Origin: a virus
Virus record (IMG/VR): IMGVR_UViG_3300042517_000516
Span: 1 to 47,757 of that record
DNA: 47,757 nt
Direction: 5' to 3' (one strand)
The notes under the pieces were generated by a model, which saw nothing but the letters and a program-made list of their open reading frames with translations, was not told the origin of the DNA and ran no database searches. Below, one piece after another: positions 26,505-35,187 of this stretch. The position numbers were made by a program, and so were the translations under genes. How positions within the stretch are numbered: position 1 is the first letter of the stretch; every line of letters begins with the position of its first letter.

Positions 26505-27017
26505 ATGCAGGCTCTTAAACTGCCTCATAAAGTTTATCAGCGGCAAGATGGACGCTGGTGCAAGCCGTGTTCAACGTGCGGGGTTGAACAGGATTACTTG
26601 CGAAAAAACTACGCGATCCTGTCGTTTTTGGCCGGAAAAGAGTGCAAGGCGTGTAGCAATAAAAAAACCGAAAATTGCCACCGTGGAATGTTCAATAGCA
26701 TTAGGCTTTCTTGGTTTGAAAAATTCAAGGTCGGCGCAAAAACTCGGCATCTTGATTGGGATCTAAACATTGAGGATGTATGGGAGATTTACGTCCGACA
26801 GAACGGCGTTTGCAATCTGTCAGGAATCCCGATTTCTTGGGCATTTGTTGGCCAAGCTCACACAGCATCGCTGGATCGAATTGATAGCAAAAAGGGTTAT
26901 GTCCGTGGAAACGTCCAACTCTTGCACAAAGACGTTAACATGATGAAACAGGCATTTAGCCAAGAGCATTTCATTTCCATCTGCTCTGCGATTGCTAACA
27001 AAAACGTGAAGCAGTGA
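26505..27017 (+). CDS. HNH homing-type endonuclease, 170 aa
   Basis: The C-terminal part reads ASLDRIDSKKGYVRGNVQLL and HKDVNMMKQAF, the LDRID.xKGY..GNVQ signature of phage HNH nucleases. The N-terminal part has a Zn-binding Cys set (CSTCG and KACSNKK). I take the ATG at 26505 over GTG at 26496. The sequence looks more A/T-rich than its neighbours, as for a mobile free-standing homing gene. Its stop overlaps the next GTG start. Confidence 0.8.
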   Translation: MQALKLPHKVYQRQDGRWCKPCSTCGVEQDYLRKNYAILSFLAGKECKACSNKKTENCHRGMFNSIRLSWFEKFKVGAKTRHLDWDLNIEDVWEIYVRQNGVCNLSGIPISWAFVGQAHTASLDRIDSKKGYVRGNVQLLHKDVNMMKQAFSQEHFISICSAIANKNVKQ

Positions 27018-27511
27018 AGGCCCTGTCGATCTACATAGCCCTCTCTACAGCTGCCCTCTCACAGGTGGCCGTGGAGAACCTCCCGCTGCGCCTGGAGGCG
27101 CCCTTCTCGGCATCCTCCTATAAGTGGGAGCTAAAGGGCCAAGTCCTCCCCGGTGCCACCAACAAGGTCCTCATCGTGGAGCAACCCCAGGAGGCTGACG
27201 CTGGAGGCTACCGTGTGGAAGGCAATGGGAAGGCAGCTATCTTCAAGGTGCAGTGGGTCAGGGCCGTCAGGGTCTTCGTCAACAACACCGAGGTGAGAGG
27301 CGATAGGGTGGACATCCGTGGCCCTAGCCAGATCCGCCTAGTATCCTCCGTTGGGCCATTGCCGATCCGATTCACCCTCGATGGTTCAGAGCCCACATCC
27401 AAATCCTACCTCTACAAGACCCCGATCATGGTGACCAATGGTTGTGTTTTACGCACCTCCATCATCATCCCTGAGGGAGATTCCGTTAAGATCAACCGTA
27501 GCTATAAATGA
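27014..27511 (+). CDS. Exported Ig-like plus chitobiase-C-like protein, 165 aa
   Basis: A signal peptide is likely (MKALSIYIALSTAALSQVAV). Residues about 28-80 look like an immunoglobulin-like domain (YKWELKGQVLPGATNKVLIV ... EADAGGYRVEG), followed by a chitobiase-C-like segment (IRFTLDGSEPTSKSYLYKTP). Start is GTG at 27014 overlapping the HNH stop (GTGA). An exported adhesive protein inside an early operon is unusual; it could act at the cell surface, for example in superinfection exclusion or biofilm contact. Confidence 0.65.
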   Translation: MKALSIYIALSTAALSQVAVENLPLRLEAPFSASSYKWELKGQVLPGATNKVLIVEQPQEADAGGYRVEGNGKAAIFKVQWVRAVRVFVNNTEVRGDRVDIRGPSQIRLVSSVGPLPIRFTLDGSEPTSKSYLYKTPIMVTNGCVLRTSIIIPEGDSVKINRSYK

Positions 27512-27750
27512 GCGAAAAGATTGAACTCACAGACGCCGAGTACTTCGGCATGGCCTTCATCTACGTCCACAAGGAGACGAAGAAGGTGAAGATCCTCAAC
27601 GTCGATGTGGCCAGGGATTGGTACAAGACCCCGGACGCCGACAAGTGGAATCACACTGCCACCATCAATACCCACCTGTATCTGGAGAGCCTGCTCAATG
27701 GGTCCAAATCAGAGCAGAACAAGAGCCTCAAGGGTCTCGTTGGTAAATGA
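27508..27750 (+). CDS. Hypothetical protein, 80 aa
   Basis: MSEKIELTDAEYFGMAFIYV opens a small mixed alpha/beta protein (HKETKKVKILNVDVARDWYK) with a helical, Ser/Asn-rich end. It is ATGA-coupled to both neighbours. No family recognised; it belongs to the run of small early genes ending with DUF3310. Confidence 0.55.
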   Translation: MSEKIELTDAEYFGMAFIYVHKETKKVKILNVDVARDWYKTPDADKWNHTATINTHLYLESLLNGSKSEQNKSLKGLVGK

Positions 27751-27923
27751 CTGAGGAGAAGCTCCGTAAGGCTATCCAGAAGCTCGAGGAACAAAGGGAC
27801 CTGACGGAGGATCTACTCCTGGGCGCCCTCCTCATGCTCGACGAGCTAGGGGTCAAACCCAAGACGCACCAGCTTTTGGAGAAGGCCAAGAACCACCGAC
27901 CCAAACGTACTGTTTACAAATGA
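27747..27923 (+). CDS. Small coiled-coil protein, 58 aa
   Basis: MTEEKLRKAIQKLEEQRDLT starts an amphipathic coiled coil that continues through TEDLLLGALLMLDELGV, followed by a basic tail (KAKNHRPKRTVYK). It is missed by length filters but fits exactly between two ATGA junctions. A small adaptor or DNA-contact protein is possible. Confidence 0.6.
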   Translation: MTEEKLRKAIQKLEEQRDLTEDLLLGALLMLDELGVKPKTHQLLEKAKNHRPKRTVYK

Positions 27924-28138
27924 AAACGAAAGCCGACGCCATCAAGCCACCTCACTACACAGCCTGCGCCATCCAGCCCATCGACTATATCTGGGCCAAC
28001 AACCTCAACTTCTTGGAGGGGAATGTGGTTAAGTATGTGACTAGGCATAAGGCTAAAAATGGTAAAGAGGACCTGGAGAAGGCCCTCTATTACCTGCAAA
28101 TGCTGATCGACCGTGAGTACGGGGTGAACCCGGACTAA
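27920..28138 (+). CDS. DUF3310-like protein, 72 aa
   Basis: The pattern PPHYTACAIQPIDYIWANNL, then LEGNVVKYVTRHK and KEDLEKALYYLQMLI matches the DUF3310 (phage nucleotide-kinase-like) family, a common last or late gene of phage early regions. Length is normal. It closes the rightward unit; its stop overlaps the stop of the convergent gene by two bases. The function in phage is not firmly known. Confidence 0.8.
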   Translation: MKTKADAIKPPHYTACAIQPIDYIWANNLNFLEGNVVKYVTRHKAKNGKEDLEKALYYLQMLIDREYGVNPD

Positions 28139-28350
28139 TACTCCGATTCAGACTCTTCCTCGTACTCGCCCTCGGCCTTCATGCCCATGGACTTCATGGT
28201 CTTGTCCATGTAGTCGAGGTGATCTTCCATGGCGTACTGCACGGCCATCTCCTCTTTGATGCCACGGGAGATGTTCTTCTTGGCGGCTTCTAGGACGCAC
28301 TGACCCCAGTATTTGTCGCCGTACTGCTTTTCCAGTTCTTTGAGTTTCAT
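28135..28350 (-). CDS. Hypothetical acidic protein, 71 aa
   Basis: A helical protein (MKLKELEKQYGDKYWGQCVL, then MAVQYAMEDHLDYMDKTMKS) with a strongly acidic C-terminus (EGEYEEESESEY). It ends the leftward structural unit. It may be a virion or assembly accessory; no family recognised. Its stop overlaps that of the DUF3310-like gene. Confidence 0.6.
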   Translation of the reverse strand: MKLKELEKQYGDKYWGQCVLEAAKKNISRGIKEEMAVQYAMEDHLDYMDKTMKSMGMKAEGEYEEESESEY

Positions 28351-28353
28351 GTG

Positions 28354-31188
28354 TTATTTAGAGAATCCGAAGGCTTGATTGAATGTGTTGATCAGTTGCT
28401 CAGGCAATGATGCGCGAGCCTCATCAGCCGCTTTTTCGATTTCTGTCAACATTGGAGCACCGACACCTGTAGCTGCACGCTGAGCTGTGGCTGTACTGAT
28501 AGTCGGCTTCAGGCTTAGGACAGCCCTGGGAGTCTTAGCCAGTACTGAGAGGAAGTTCTGCATGGCAGCGTTACCAACCATGACATCGGTCAAAGCTCGG
28601 GCCTGAGTGACCTTCCAGACGAACTTGGCCATCTCAGAGGAATCTAGTTTACCTTGAGGCCCAGTCATCAGCACGCCGCGTTGCCACTTCATCAGATCTT
28701 GGGCCAGCTCAAGATCGTTAGGGCTCATGATCTCGCGAACGATCTGAAGTCGGTTCTTGTCACCGATCAGTTCATCTAGGCTGTTGGCAGTTTTGCTCGA
28801 TGAGATGATGTGATCCACGAATACCTCAGCAGCCTTTTTGCTGACAGCCTGCCTAGTAGCCGGAGTCAGCTGAGCCATAGCGTCCCGCACTATAGCTGGG
28901 TTGTTGCTGCTGAGGACGAAGTTCCGGACGAACTCATCCTCGTTGATGTTGGGGTTGAGAGTGCGAGCGCGGGCTTGAGCGGTGATCTCGTTCTCGTACC
29001 TGCGAGCGCGATTAACCGAATCGTTTACATTCTTTATTACTTCACTCCTAAGATTCGGATCGCGAATCGCTAGACCTTCAGTGAATGCCTTATTGATAGC
29101 CTCTTGGTTTACTCCTCCGTAAACAGGAACAGTTCTACCAACAGACTGTGCTTTTGCCGCATCATCCAAAATACTTTGAAGATCATTTGCCATGAACTTT
29201 GATCCAGCAATGTCTTCACGAATAACGTCTGGTAGTTTGCGGAAGTTGTTAGCTAGGACCTGAGCGTTCTCAAAGTTTACTCCGTTAATCTCAATCGGTT
29301 TGATGTCGCGAAGTGAGTCAAACATTCCGCGACGAATTTGATCATATTGAGCTGGCGTAAGGGTTTTTCTAACAGCATCCAAAGCCTCAGGCTTAGATGC
29401 CAGTTCGGAAAAGAAATCCTCTGAGTTCTGGAATGAATTGCGCTCTCCTGGGTTTCTGAGTGCCTTTATTAGGATTGGATTAGCTTCAAGCGTGTCGAAT
29501 TTATTCTTAGCAACAGCCTGGGCCTTCTTAAGGAGAGATTCAGTGTTTCCACCAACCTGACGGGCAGCAGCCAACTCATCAGCCTTTAGAGCCTCTCGCA
29601 ACTTTGTCAGCTGAGCTTTTCCAAATCCTGGAGCAATCTCAGTGATTCCGCTAAATGCGTCGTCGATCTGCTGCCGAAGCCCAATAAGCTGGTTGACGTT
29701 CTGCGGACTCGAAGCGACCTCCTCCAAGTTCCTAGCCAGATTAGTTGCCTGATCGAACAGGGCTTTAGGCTCAGCAGTGGTGATTGTTACTGGAGGCGCA
29801 CCAATGATCGGAGAGGGAATCGTCTTGGTCTTCTGAACCGTAGCCAGAGAAGACATCACTTCCTTGACTGCGGCCTGAAGATTGGTTGGAACGTATGTTG
29901 CAGTGGATCCACCAAGCCTAGCCATCTCGGCCTCAAAAGGCGCATAGGCCGCCGTCACGTTCTGGCTCAGACGATCAGCCTCAGCGCGGATTGAGTTCAG
30001 TGCAGCCGTGGCATTCTCAGCAGTGGTTCCGGTACGGGCAACACCAGGAATCGATGTCTGAAGCTGGATGTTTACAAGAGCCTCACCAACTCTTTGAGAT
30101 CCAGCAATCTCACCAGCCAGTTTCTGAGAAGCCAATTCTGAAGCCGTTGCCAACTCACTTTCCGCAGCCATAGACGCACCAGCCGGAGCCTGACCAATGG
30201 CCTGTCTAACACGACCTGGAACAGCCTGCTGCGCGGCAAGCTCTCCGCTTCCAGCAGGGAACTCTCCAGGAAAATTACGTCCGGTCTGTTGGGCGGTAGT
30301 AAGAGGTGCTTGGCCTTGACCTACGACACCTTCTAAGCGGCGACCAGCTTCCTTGGCAGCGCGTCCAATTTGCTCCTCTTGAGTGAGTGCCCTAACAGGT
30401 CTGGAAGCGAATCCAGAGACGCCTCCAGCAACGCCACCAACAGCTCCTGGCAGATAGGTGGATAGACTAAACGCAGAGTCAGTGATTTCCTTCTGAGTCG
30501 GGAAGCGGCCTTCACTTAGAGCCGTATCGAATACATCTGCTAAAGCAGACATGCTTTGAGAAACAAAGGCCTGTTTCACCGCGTTAACAGCTGCCGACTT
30601 TAGCGGGCCTCCAAGTCCTTGAAGGACGTTGAATGGAGTGGCTCCAAGAACAGCAGAAGAAGCTACTTCTCCTGGCTGAATAGCCTCACGTTTTCCCATG
30701 CCAACTTCAGCTGCTTGAGCAGCAAGTTCTCCGCCTCCGGTAGCGGCACCCATGGTTCCAGCTGCAATCAGCGCACCGCCAAGAGTAGTGGCTGGAGCAG
30801 TTGCTAAACCGGCGACCGCAGCTGGACCATAGCGAAGGATTTGCGCTTCAGTTCCTGGAGGCGCTTGTTCCCCCATGGCGACGCCAACTGGAAGAGCGCC
30901 GCCTCCGGGCCCAGCAAGGCTTCTGGAAAGAATCGATCTAGTAGCCTCATCAGTGCGCGGCGTCAGCGATGGCTGCTGGGCGGGCGCCTGAGGCTGGGCA
31001 GGCTGACTCTGCTTCAGCATCTGATCCTCCCTCATGCGGAGATTGCCGAATGAGGCCTCAGAATTGGATGGCTGTTGATACTGGCGAACAGCTTGAAGGA
31101 TCTGATCCTGAGTAGGCTGGGAATCAGACTCCAATTCAATGCGTTGGCGCTTTCCGTCCAACTCAAGATCGACAGCAAATCTAGGCAT
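28354..31188 (-). CDS. Large internal virion or ejection-type protein, 944 aa
   Basis: I take the ATG at 31188 (MPRFAVDLELDGKRQRIELE), which overlaps the previous stop as TAATG; the frame continues upstream to 31308 but the added part looks like shadow. It has a Gly/Ala-rich hydrophobic region (about residues 90-200, AAVAGLATAPATTLGGALIA) and a long helical body. It follows two other ejection-like genes. This fits a phage protein ejected into the host envelope. No lysozyme motif is seen. The role is inferred. Confidence 0.7.
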   Translation of the reverse strand: MPRFAVDLELDGKRQRIELESDSQPTQDQILQAVRQYQQPSNSEASFGNLRMREDQMLKQSQPAQPQAPAQQPSLTPRTDEATRSILSRSLAGPGGGALPVGVAMGEQAPPGTEAQILRYGPAAVAGLATAPATTLGGALIAAGTMGAATGGGELAAQAAEVGMGKREAIQPGEVASSAVLGATPFNVLQGLGGPLKSAAVNAVKQAFVSQSMSALADVFDTALSEGRFPTQKEITDSAFSLSTYLPGAVGGVAGGVSGFASRPVRALTQEEQIGRAAKEAGRRLEGVVGQGQAPLTTAQQTGRNFPGEFPAGSGELAAQQAVPGRVRQAIGQAPAGASMAAESELATASELASQKLAGEIAGSQRVGEALVNIQLQTSIPGVARTGTTAENATAALNSIRAEADRLSQNVTAAYAPFEAEMARLGGSTATYVPTNLQAAVKEVMSSLATVQKTKTIPSPIIGAPPVTITTAEPKALFDQATNLARNLEEVASSPQNVNQLIGLRQQIDDAFSGITEIAPGFGKAQLTKLREALKADELAAARQVGGNTESLLKKAQAVAKNKFDTLEANPILIKALRNPGERNSFQNSEDFFSELASKPEALDAVRKTLTPAQYDQIRRGMFDSLRDIKPIEINGVNFENAQVLANNFRKLPDVIREDIAGSKFMANDLQSILDDAAKAQSVGRTVPVYGGVNQEAINKAFTEGLAIRDPNLRSEVIKNVNDSVNRARRYENEITAQARARTLNPNINEDEFVRNFVLSSNNPAIVRDAMAQLTPATRQAVSKKAAEVFVDHIISSSKTANSLDELIGDKNRLQIVREIMSPNDLELAQDLMKWQRGVLMTGPQGKLDSSEMAKFVWKVTQARALTDVMVGNAAMQNFLSVLAKTPRAVLSLKPTISTATAQRAATGVGAPMLTEIEKAADEARASLPEQLINTFNQAFGFSK

Positions 31189-32486
31189 TATGGTAGAGGA
31201 GTGATTCCGAGGATTTTGATTCCGGAAGGTGCTGGCTGAGACTGGCCAGTGGGTATCTGGGCGCCTTGGCCAGTGGCACCACCAACGCCCTGATAGGCAG
31301 AGGCCCAACGCTTCTTGATGTCGATCGGAAGAAGGGGGCTCAGCTTGTACTGATTGACAGAGTATCCAAGAGAATCGCTTAGGTTGTCTCGGAATCCCCT
31401 AAGTGAATCAGCGTAGTTGGCGAATGTCGGGTCGCTGATGATGTCTTTGAAGGCCGCCGTTTCGTTAGCCGTCAGCGCGGTTCCAAACTGGTCACGCCTA
31501 TACCCCTGAATGACCTGGCTGACCTTTTGGAATATCCTGTTCGCCTCCTTGCTGGCTTCAGGAACATCTTGTCGATTGATGGTGATGTTCTGAAACTTAA
31601 GGCGTCTAGCATCGAACGGTCCGACGTAATCGTCGAACGCTCCTTTGCCGTACTTGCGATCAAACTTCTCGATCTCGTTGGCAGCCTGATCAAGAAGGAC
31701 AAACGATTTGTCCTCAGACTTCACATTGTTGATCTGAGTCCTGTCAGCGGTCATTGCGCCGCCACCCGTAGAGATCTTTGACCAAAACTCCTCCACATCA
31801 GTCTGCGTGTACGGAATGCCTTCACGCTTCAATGACGAGAGCTGTGAAATGAGCGCATCAGCGTTCATCTTCACCTTTCCAGAATAGGCGCCCTGAGCGT
31901 TGTCACGAAGCATCTTCAGCGCCTCAATCTCATTCAGCCCTTGGCCCATGAGGTTGGTGACCTCGTCCCAAGTGGCTTGAGATGTGTTTCGGTCGTTGAA
32001 CAGCATCCTAGTTTCAGCGACCTGCTTCCTGCCTTCGATCAAGTCCTTATACTTCCTCTCCTCGAAAGCCATCTTATCAGCAGTATCGAACTGCCGTCTC
32101 ATACCTTGGTCCCACTGGGATCCAGCTAGAGATGGGTTGCGCTTAACAAAGTCCAGATAGATCGCACGATTTTCAGGAGATGTCCACCCGCCCTGTGAAC
32201 GGTTGATTCCAGACTCCAAGTTCAACGCCTCCGCCATGGACGCATTGACCTCGTTCTGTCGATTCAACGCACTAAGCTGCTGCTGATTCTGAAGGAGTTG
32301 AGAAGTAGTGTTAGCGCGGTTCAGCTCCATCTGAGCATCACGCATCGGCTTCATTTCCTCATACTGCCGCTTCTGCTCTTGGAAGCGCAGCCCTTCGAGG
32401 ATGTTGCGTCCCATCTGCTGCCCAAGCTGGGCCTCAGCGATGCGACTCTCAGTGATCCAGCTGGGAAACTGTGCGTTGATAGCCAT
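31188..32486 (-). CDS. Helical virion or ejection-type protein, 432 aa
   Basis: A Gln/Arg-rich helical N-terminal half (RNILEGLRFQEQKRQYEEMK, LLQNQQQLSALNRQN) is followed by a mixed region and a Pro/Gly/Gln-rich C-terminal tail (GQGAQIPTGQSQPAP). Such proteins lie beside the DNA-ejection proteins in podoviruses. Stop overlaps the next start (TAATG). No catalytic motif. Inferred ejection component. Confidence 0.6.
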   Translation of the reverse strand: MAINAQFPSWITESRIAEAQLGQQMGRNILEGLRFQEQKRQYEEMKPMRDAQMELNRANTTSQLLQNQQQLSALNRQNEVNASMAEALNLESGINRSQGGWTSPENRAIYLDFVKRNPSLAGSQWDQGMRRQFDTADKMAFEERKYKDLIEGRKQVAETRMLFNDRNTSQATWDEVTNLMGQGLNEIEALKMLRDNAQGAYSGKVKMNADALISQLSSLKREGIPYTQTDVEEFWSKISTGGGAMTADRTQINNVKSEDKSFVLLDQAANEIEKFDRKYGKGAFDDYVGPFDARRLKFQNITINRQDVPEASKEANRIFQKVSQVIQGYRRDQFGTALTANETAAFKDIISDPTFANYADSLRGFRDNLSDSLGYSVNQYKLSPLLPIDIKKRWASAYQGVGGATGQGAQIPTGQSQPAPSGIKILGITPLP

Positions 32487-32495
32487 AGGTCGTGA

Positions 32496-33248
32496 TTAGA
32501 ATCCAGGTCCGAGACGATCAGTTCCAGCAGGAACAGCTCCGGGCGGCTGAGAAGGAGTCGAACCCAATCCCGGGAAACTACCCATGGACCCGAGGCTCTG
32601 TCCAAACTGATTGAGGCCTTGACCCACAATCGTCTGCCAAGACTGCGCCGCAGACAGCTGCCGTTGCAACCACTCAGCCTGGTATTGATTAGCGCGGTTC
32701 TGAGCCGTCACCTGAAGCTGCTGCGCCGGGGAGACGAACATGTTCGATACATCGAACTGAGGTGCGGTGAGGTTCTGCCGAGCGTTGGCCAGAAACTGAT
32801 TGCTCTGCTGCACGCCCTGATTCATCAGCTGCAACGAGGTCAGACCCAGATCGCGTGCAGTGAGGTTGCGTCCAAACTGACTACCCGAAACACCACTGGA
32901 TACAGCCCGAGATGCGCTGGCCCGTTGGATGGCACGCTGCACATCCTCAGGGATCTGGCCGGCAAGGTTGGCTTGGATGTTGGCAGAGGTCTGCCCGACC
33001 ATGTTCTCGAAGCCAGGGACGGCGGCTTGGAGCGACCTAAGCAGCCGCTCTTGAGCGCCCTCATTGACGCGAGTGGCCAGCTCCTCGGCTTGACCCAGCA
33101 CACCAAGATTGGCGGCTGTGGCACGCTGAAGCTCTTCGCCCGTATCGATGGGCTTATAGCCCGGGGCATTGAGCTTCTTCTTTATCAGGTTGCCGATGGT
33201 TGAGATACCGGCACCTACGCCCGCTGATGCTATTCCAGCCCAAGCCAT
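32496..33248 (-). CDS. Virion ejection-type protein, 250 aa
   Basis: The N-terminus MAWAGIASAGVGAGISTIGN is Gly/Ala-rich and could enter a membrane, followed by Gln/Asn-rich helices (QTSANIQANLAGQIPEDVQR; QSWQTIVGQGLNQFGQSLGS). That layout is common in small podovirus internal virion proteins. It follows the tail genes and precedes two larger ejection-like genes. Inferred. Confidence 0.65.
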   Translation of the reverse strand: MAWAGIASAGVGAGISTIGNLIKKKLNAPGYKPIDTGEELQRATAANLGVLGQAEELATRVNEGAQERLLRSLQAAVPGFENMVGQTSANIQANLAGQIPEDVQRAIQRASASRAVSSGVSGSQFGRNLTARDLGLTSLQLMNQGVQQSNQFLANARQNLTAPQFDVSNMFVSPAQQLQVTAQNRANQYQAEWLQRQLSAAQSWQTIVGQGLNQFGQSLGSMGSFPGLGSTPSQPPGAVPAGTDRLGPGF

Positions 33249-33250
33249 AA

Positions 33251-34237
33251 TTAGTAGAGGACCGGAATGGATCCGGCGCCAAAGTTACGATAGTCGATAC
33301 GCAAAGGTTCTACCACGCCGTTCCCGATGTAGTGGGACACTTCGCGGTCCAAGATCTGGTAAGCCTTGGCCTCATGGCCGGATGCAAGTTGCATCTGATT
33401 CTGACGGTAGAGCTTGATGGCCTGCATCATCGACGAGAGAGCAGGGATGTTGGCAATCAAAAGGAAGTCGTTGTCGTTCTCAACTGGGATGAACTCCTGA
33501 CGGTACATCACAGTGACCTGCTTGGTGCAGTCATCCGGGATTCCTCCGATCAAGGACTTGCGATAGACAGGACGAGTCTCATCCCACTCATACATCCCGA
33601 TCTTCTGCGATGAGCCGGTGATCAGGTTGTAGTCATAGAGGTTCACATACCCATTGGTCTTGGGCTTGATGATCTCAGTAATGCCACTTAGAGCGAACTG
33701 GATCTGGCCAGTATAGGGAGCATTGGGGCTGATGGGAATCGGCACCCACACGCCATCACGCCACGAACCGCTCGAGTCTTGAGTGCGGATCCAGTTGCCC
33801 TGGCAGTCGTAGCCAAGGAATCCCATCAGTTGGCCAGAAGACTCAGCTTTCTGAGTGCCAAGCCTAATGGTGTGACCATGACGGATGTCCTTGAAGGTGA
33901 CGCCAGTACCACGATCGAACATCTGGTGCTCGCACTTGGCATCACAGCAACGGACGCCGTAGCCAGATTCAAGGAACTCGAACCACTCATTGCGGATCGT
34001 CATCGGAGTGCCGCACAGGGCGATCGACTCGATGTTGGCGACCTCACGAGGCCAGGTAACGCAACCATTGGTCACGTTGATGGCCAGCTTGTGATTCACA
34101 TCCCACCAACGGTCAGGCCCCATGAGGAGCCTTTGGGTGGCCTCATTGAGGAGCTGGACAAAGGCCGGGCTGCACGCCGGGACGCCCAGAGTGGATACAT
34201 CAATCTGTGATTTGGCGTCTCCTAGAGTGGCCTTCAT
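33251..34237 (-). CDS. Tail or connector structural protein, 328 aa
   Basis: A beta-rich protein with Trp/Cys positions (LLMGPDRWWDVNHKLAINVT, VTWPREVANIES, WFEFLESGYGVRCC) and a C-terminal helical part (SSMMQAIKLYRQNQMQLASG). Its place next to the nozzle-like gene and its length suggest an adaptor or tail-tube protein. ATGA-coupled to the upstream fibre-like gene. Not verified by homology. Confidence 0.6.
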   Translation of the reverse strand: MKATLGDAKSQIDVSTLGVPACSPAFVQLLNEATQRLLMGPDRWWDVNHKLAINVTNGCVTWPREVANIESIALCGTPMTIRNEWFEFLESGYGVRCCDAKCEHQMFDRGTGVTFKDIRHGHTIRLGTQKAESSGQLMGFLGYDCQGNWIRTQDSSGSWRDGVWVPIPISPNAPYTGQIQFALSGITEIIKPKTNGYVNLYDYNLITGSSQKIGMYEWDETRPVYRKSLIGGIPDDCTKQVTVMYRQEFIPVENDNDFLLIANIPALSSMMQAIKLYRQNQMQLASGHEAKAYQILDREVSHYIGNGVVEPLRIDYRNFGAGSIPVLY

Positions 34238-35187
34238 GCGGCGACGAGTTTAGATGCAACGAACACAATGCTCCACTTGGTTGGGTCTGCCAAAATCAGA
34301 CCACCAGTGGATTTGTGTAGCAGGTAGAAAAATTGATAGGTCGAAGTTACGGACACCAGCTTCAGCTTTGTGGTGTCAGAGCAAAGTGAAAGAGCTGGAA
34401 ACTCTTGATTGGAGCCACCGGCTTCGGCTTGTGACCAATGAACTCTATCACCAACAGCGTATCCAAGATCAACAGATGCGCCGCCACCAAGGGCAGCGTT
34501 TTGACATACTAGATAACAATCGTAGTACGTCGGCATTCCGGTAAGGCCGTGAGACCACTCTTGAGCACTGCCCTGTGCTGGGACTGAAAATGTGGGAGAT
34601 TCGGAATGGTATGTGACGTAGGAATTAGCCGGAGGGATATACCTTGGATTCAGCAGCTGAAAGTTTGTTCCATCGTAGATGAACGCACAGATCATCCCAG
34701 CCTGGATGTTCCCAACAGATAGGGTCTGAGATCCGTAGACCTTGACCGGAGTCGCAACCAAGCCATCAAGTTCAATGGTTACTGTGGTGGCGCTATTCGC
34801 ATTGGCCACCTTGATGATCAGCAGACGGCCAACAATGTCAGACAGAGCAGTAACATTGTCTCCAGCAATAGAGCTGTTGATCTCAATTGCGTTGGTCGTG
34901 CCAATGTCGTTGAAGTAATACTGCTCTTCGTCTACGCGCTCCCAAGATCCGGTTGATGAATCATAGGATCGGATAGCCAATACATGATTATTAACATCAA
35001 CCTGAAACCAGATCTTGTCGTTATCGGCAGGAGTTGGAGTCGTCTGCTGAACAATGATCTGAGATGCCGACGTGGGTAGAGTGACCCGCATCGCCGCAGC
35101 GAAGGCGTTGACGGTGGCCTGCCAGGACGTGGGACAGAACCCATCGGGGAGGTTCTGTGCCGTTGGGATTAGGATTGAGTTAGGCAT
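34234..35187 (-). CDS. Fibre-like or tail-surface protein, 317 aa
   Basis: A beta-rich protein (IIVQQTTPTPADNDKIWFQV; LVATPVKVYGSQTLSVGNIQ; GLTGMPTYYDCYLVCQNAAL), with a virion-like N-terminus (LPDGFCPTSWQATVNAFAAA). No coiled-coil or enzyme motif. It lies between nozzle and adaptor-like genes, so a tail-associated fibre or tip protein is plausible. It overlaps the nozzle-like gene by 8 bp. Confidence 0.6.
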   Translation of the reverse strand: MPNSILIPTAQNLPDGFCPTSWQATVNAFAAAMRVTLPTSASQIIVQQTTPTPADNDKIWFQVDVNNHVLAIRSYDSSTGSWERVDEEQYYFNDIGTTNAIEINSSIAGDNVTALSDIVGRLLIIKVANANSATTVTIELDGLVATPVKVYGSQTLSVGNIQAGMICAFIYDGTNFQLLNPRYIPPANSYVTYHSESPTFSVPAQGSAQEWSHGLTGMPTYYDCYLVCQNAALGGGASVDLGYAVGDRVHWSQAEAGGSNQEFPALSLCSDTTKLKLVSVTSTYQFFYLLHKSTGGLILADPTKWSIVFVASKLVAA

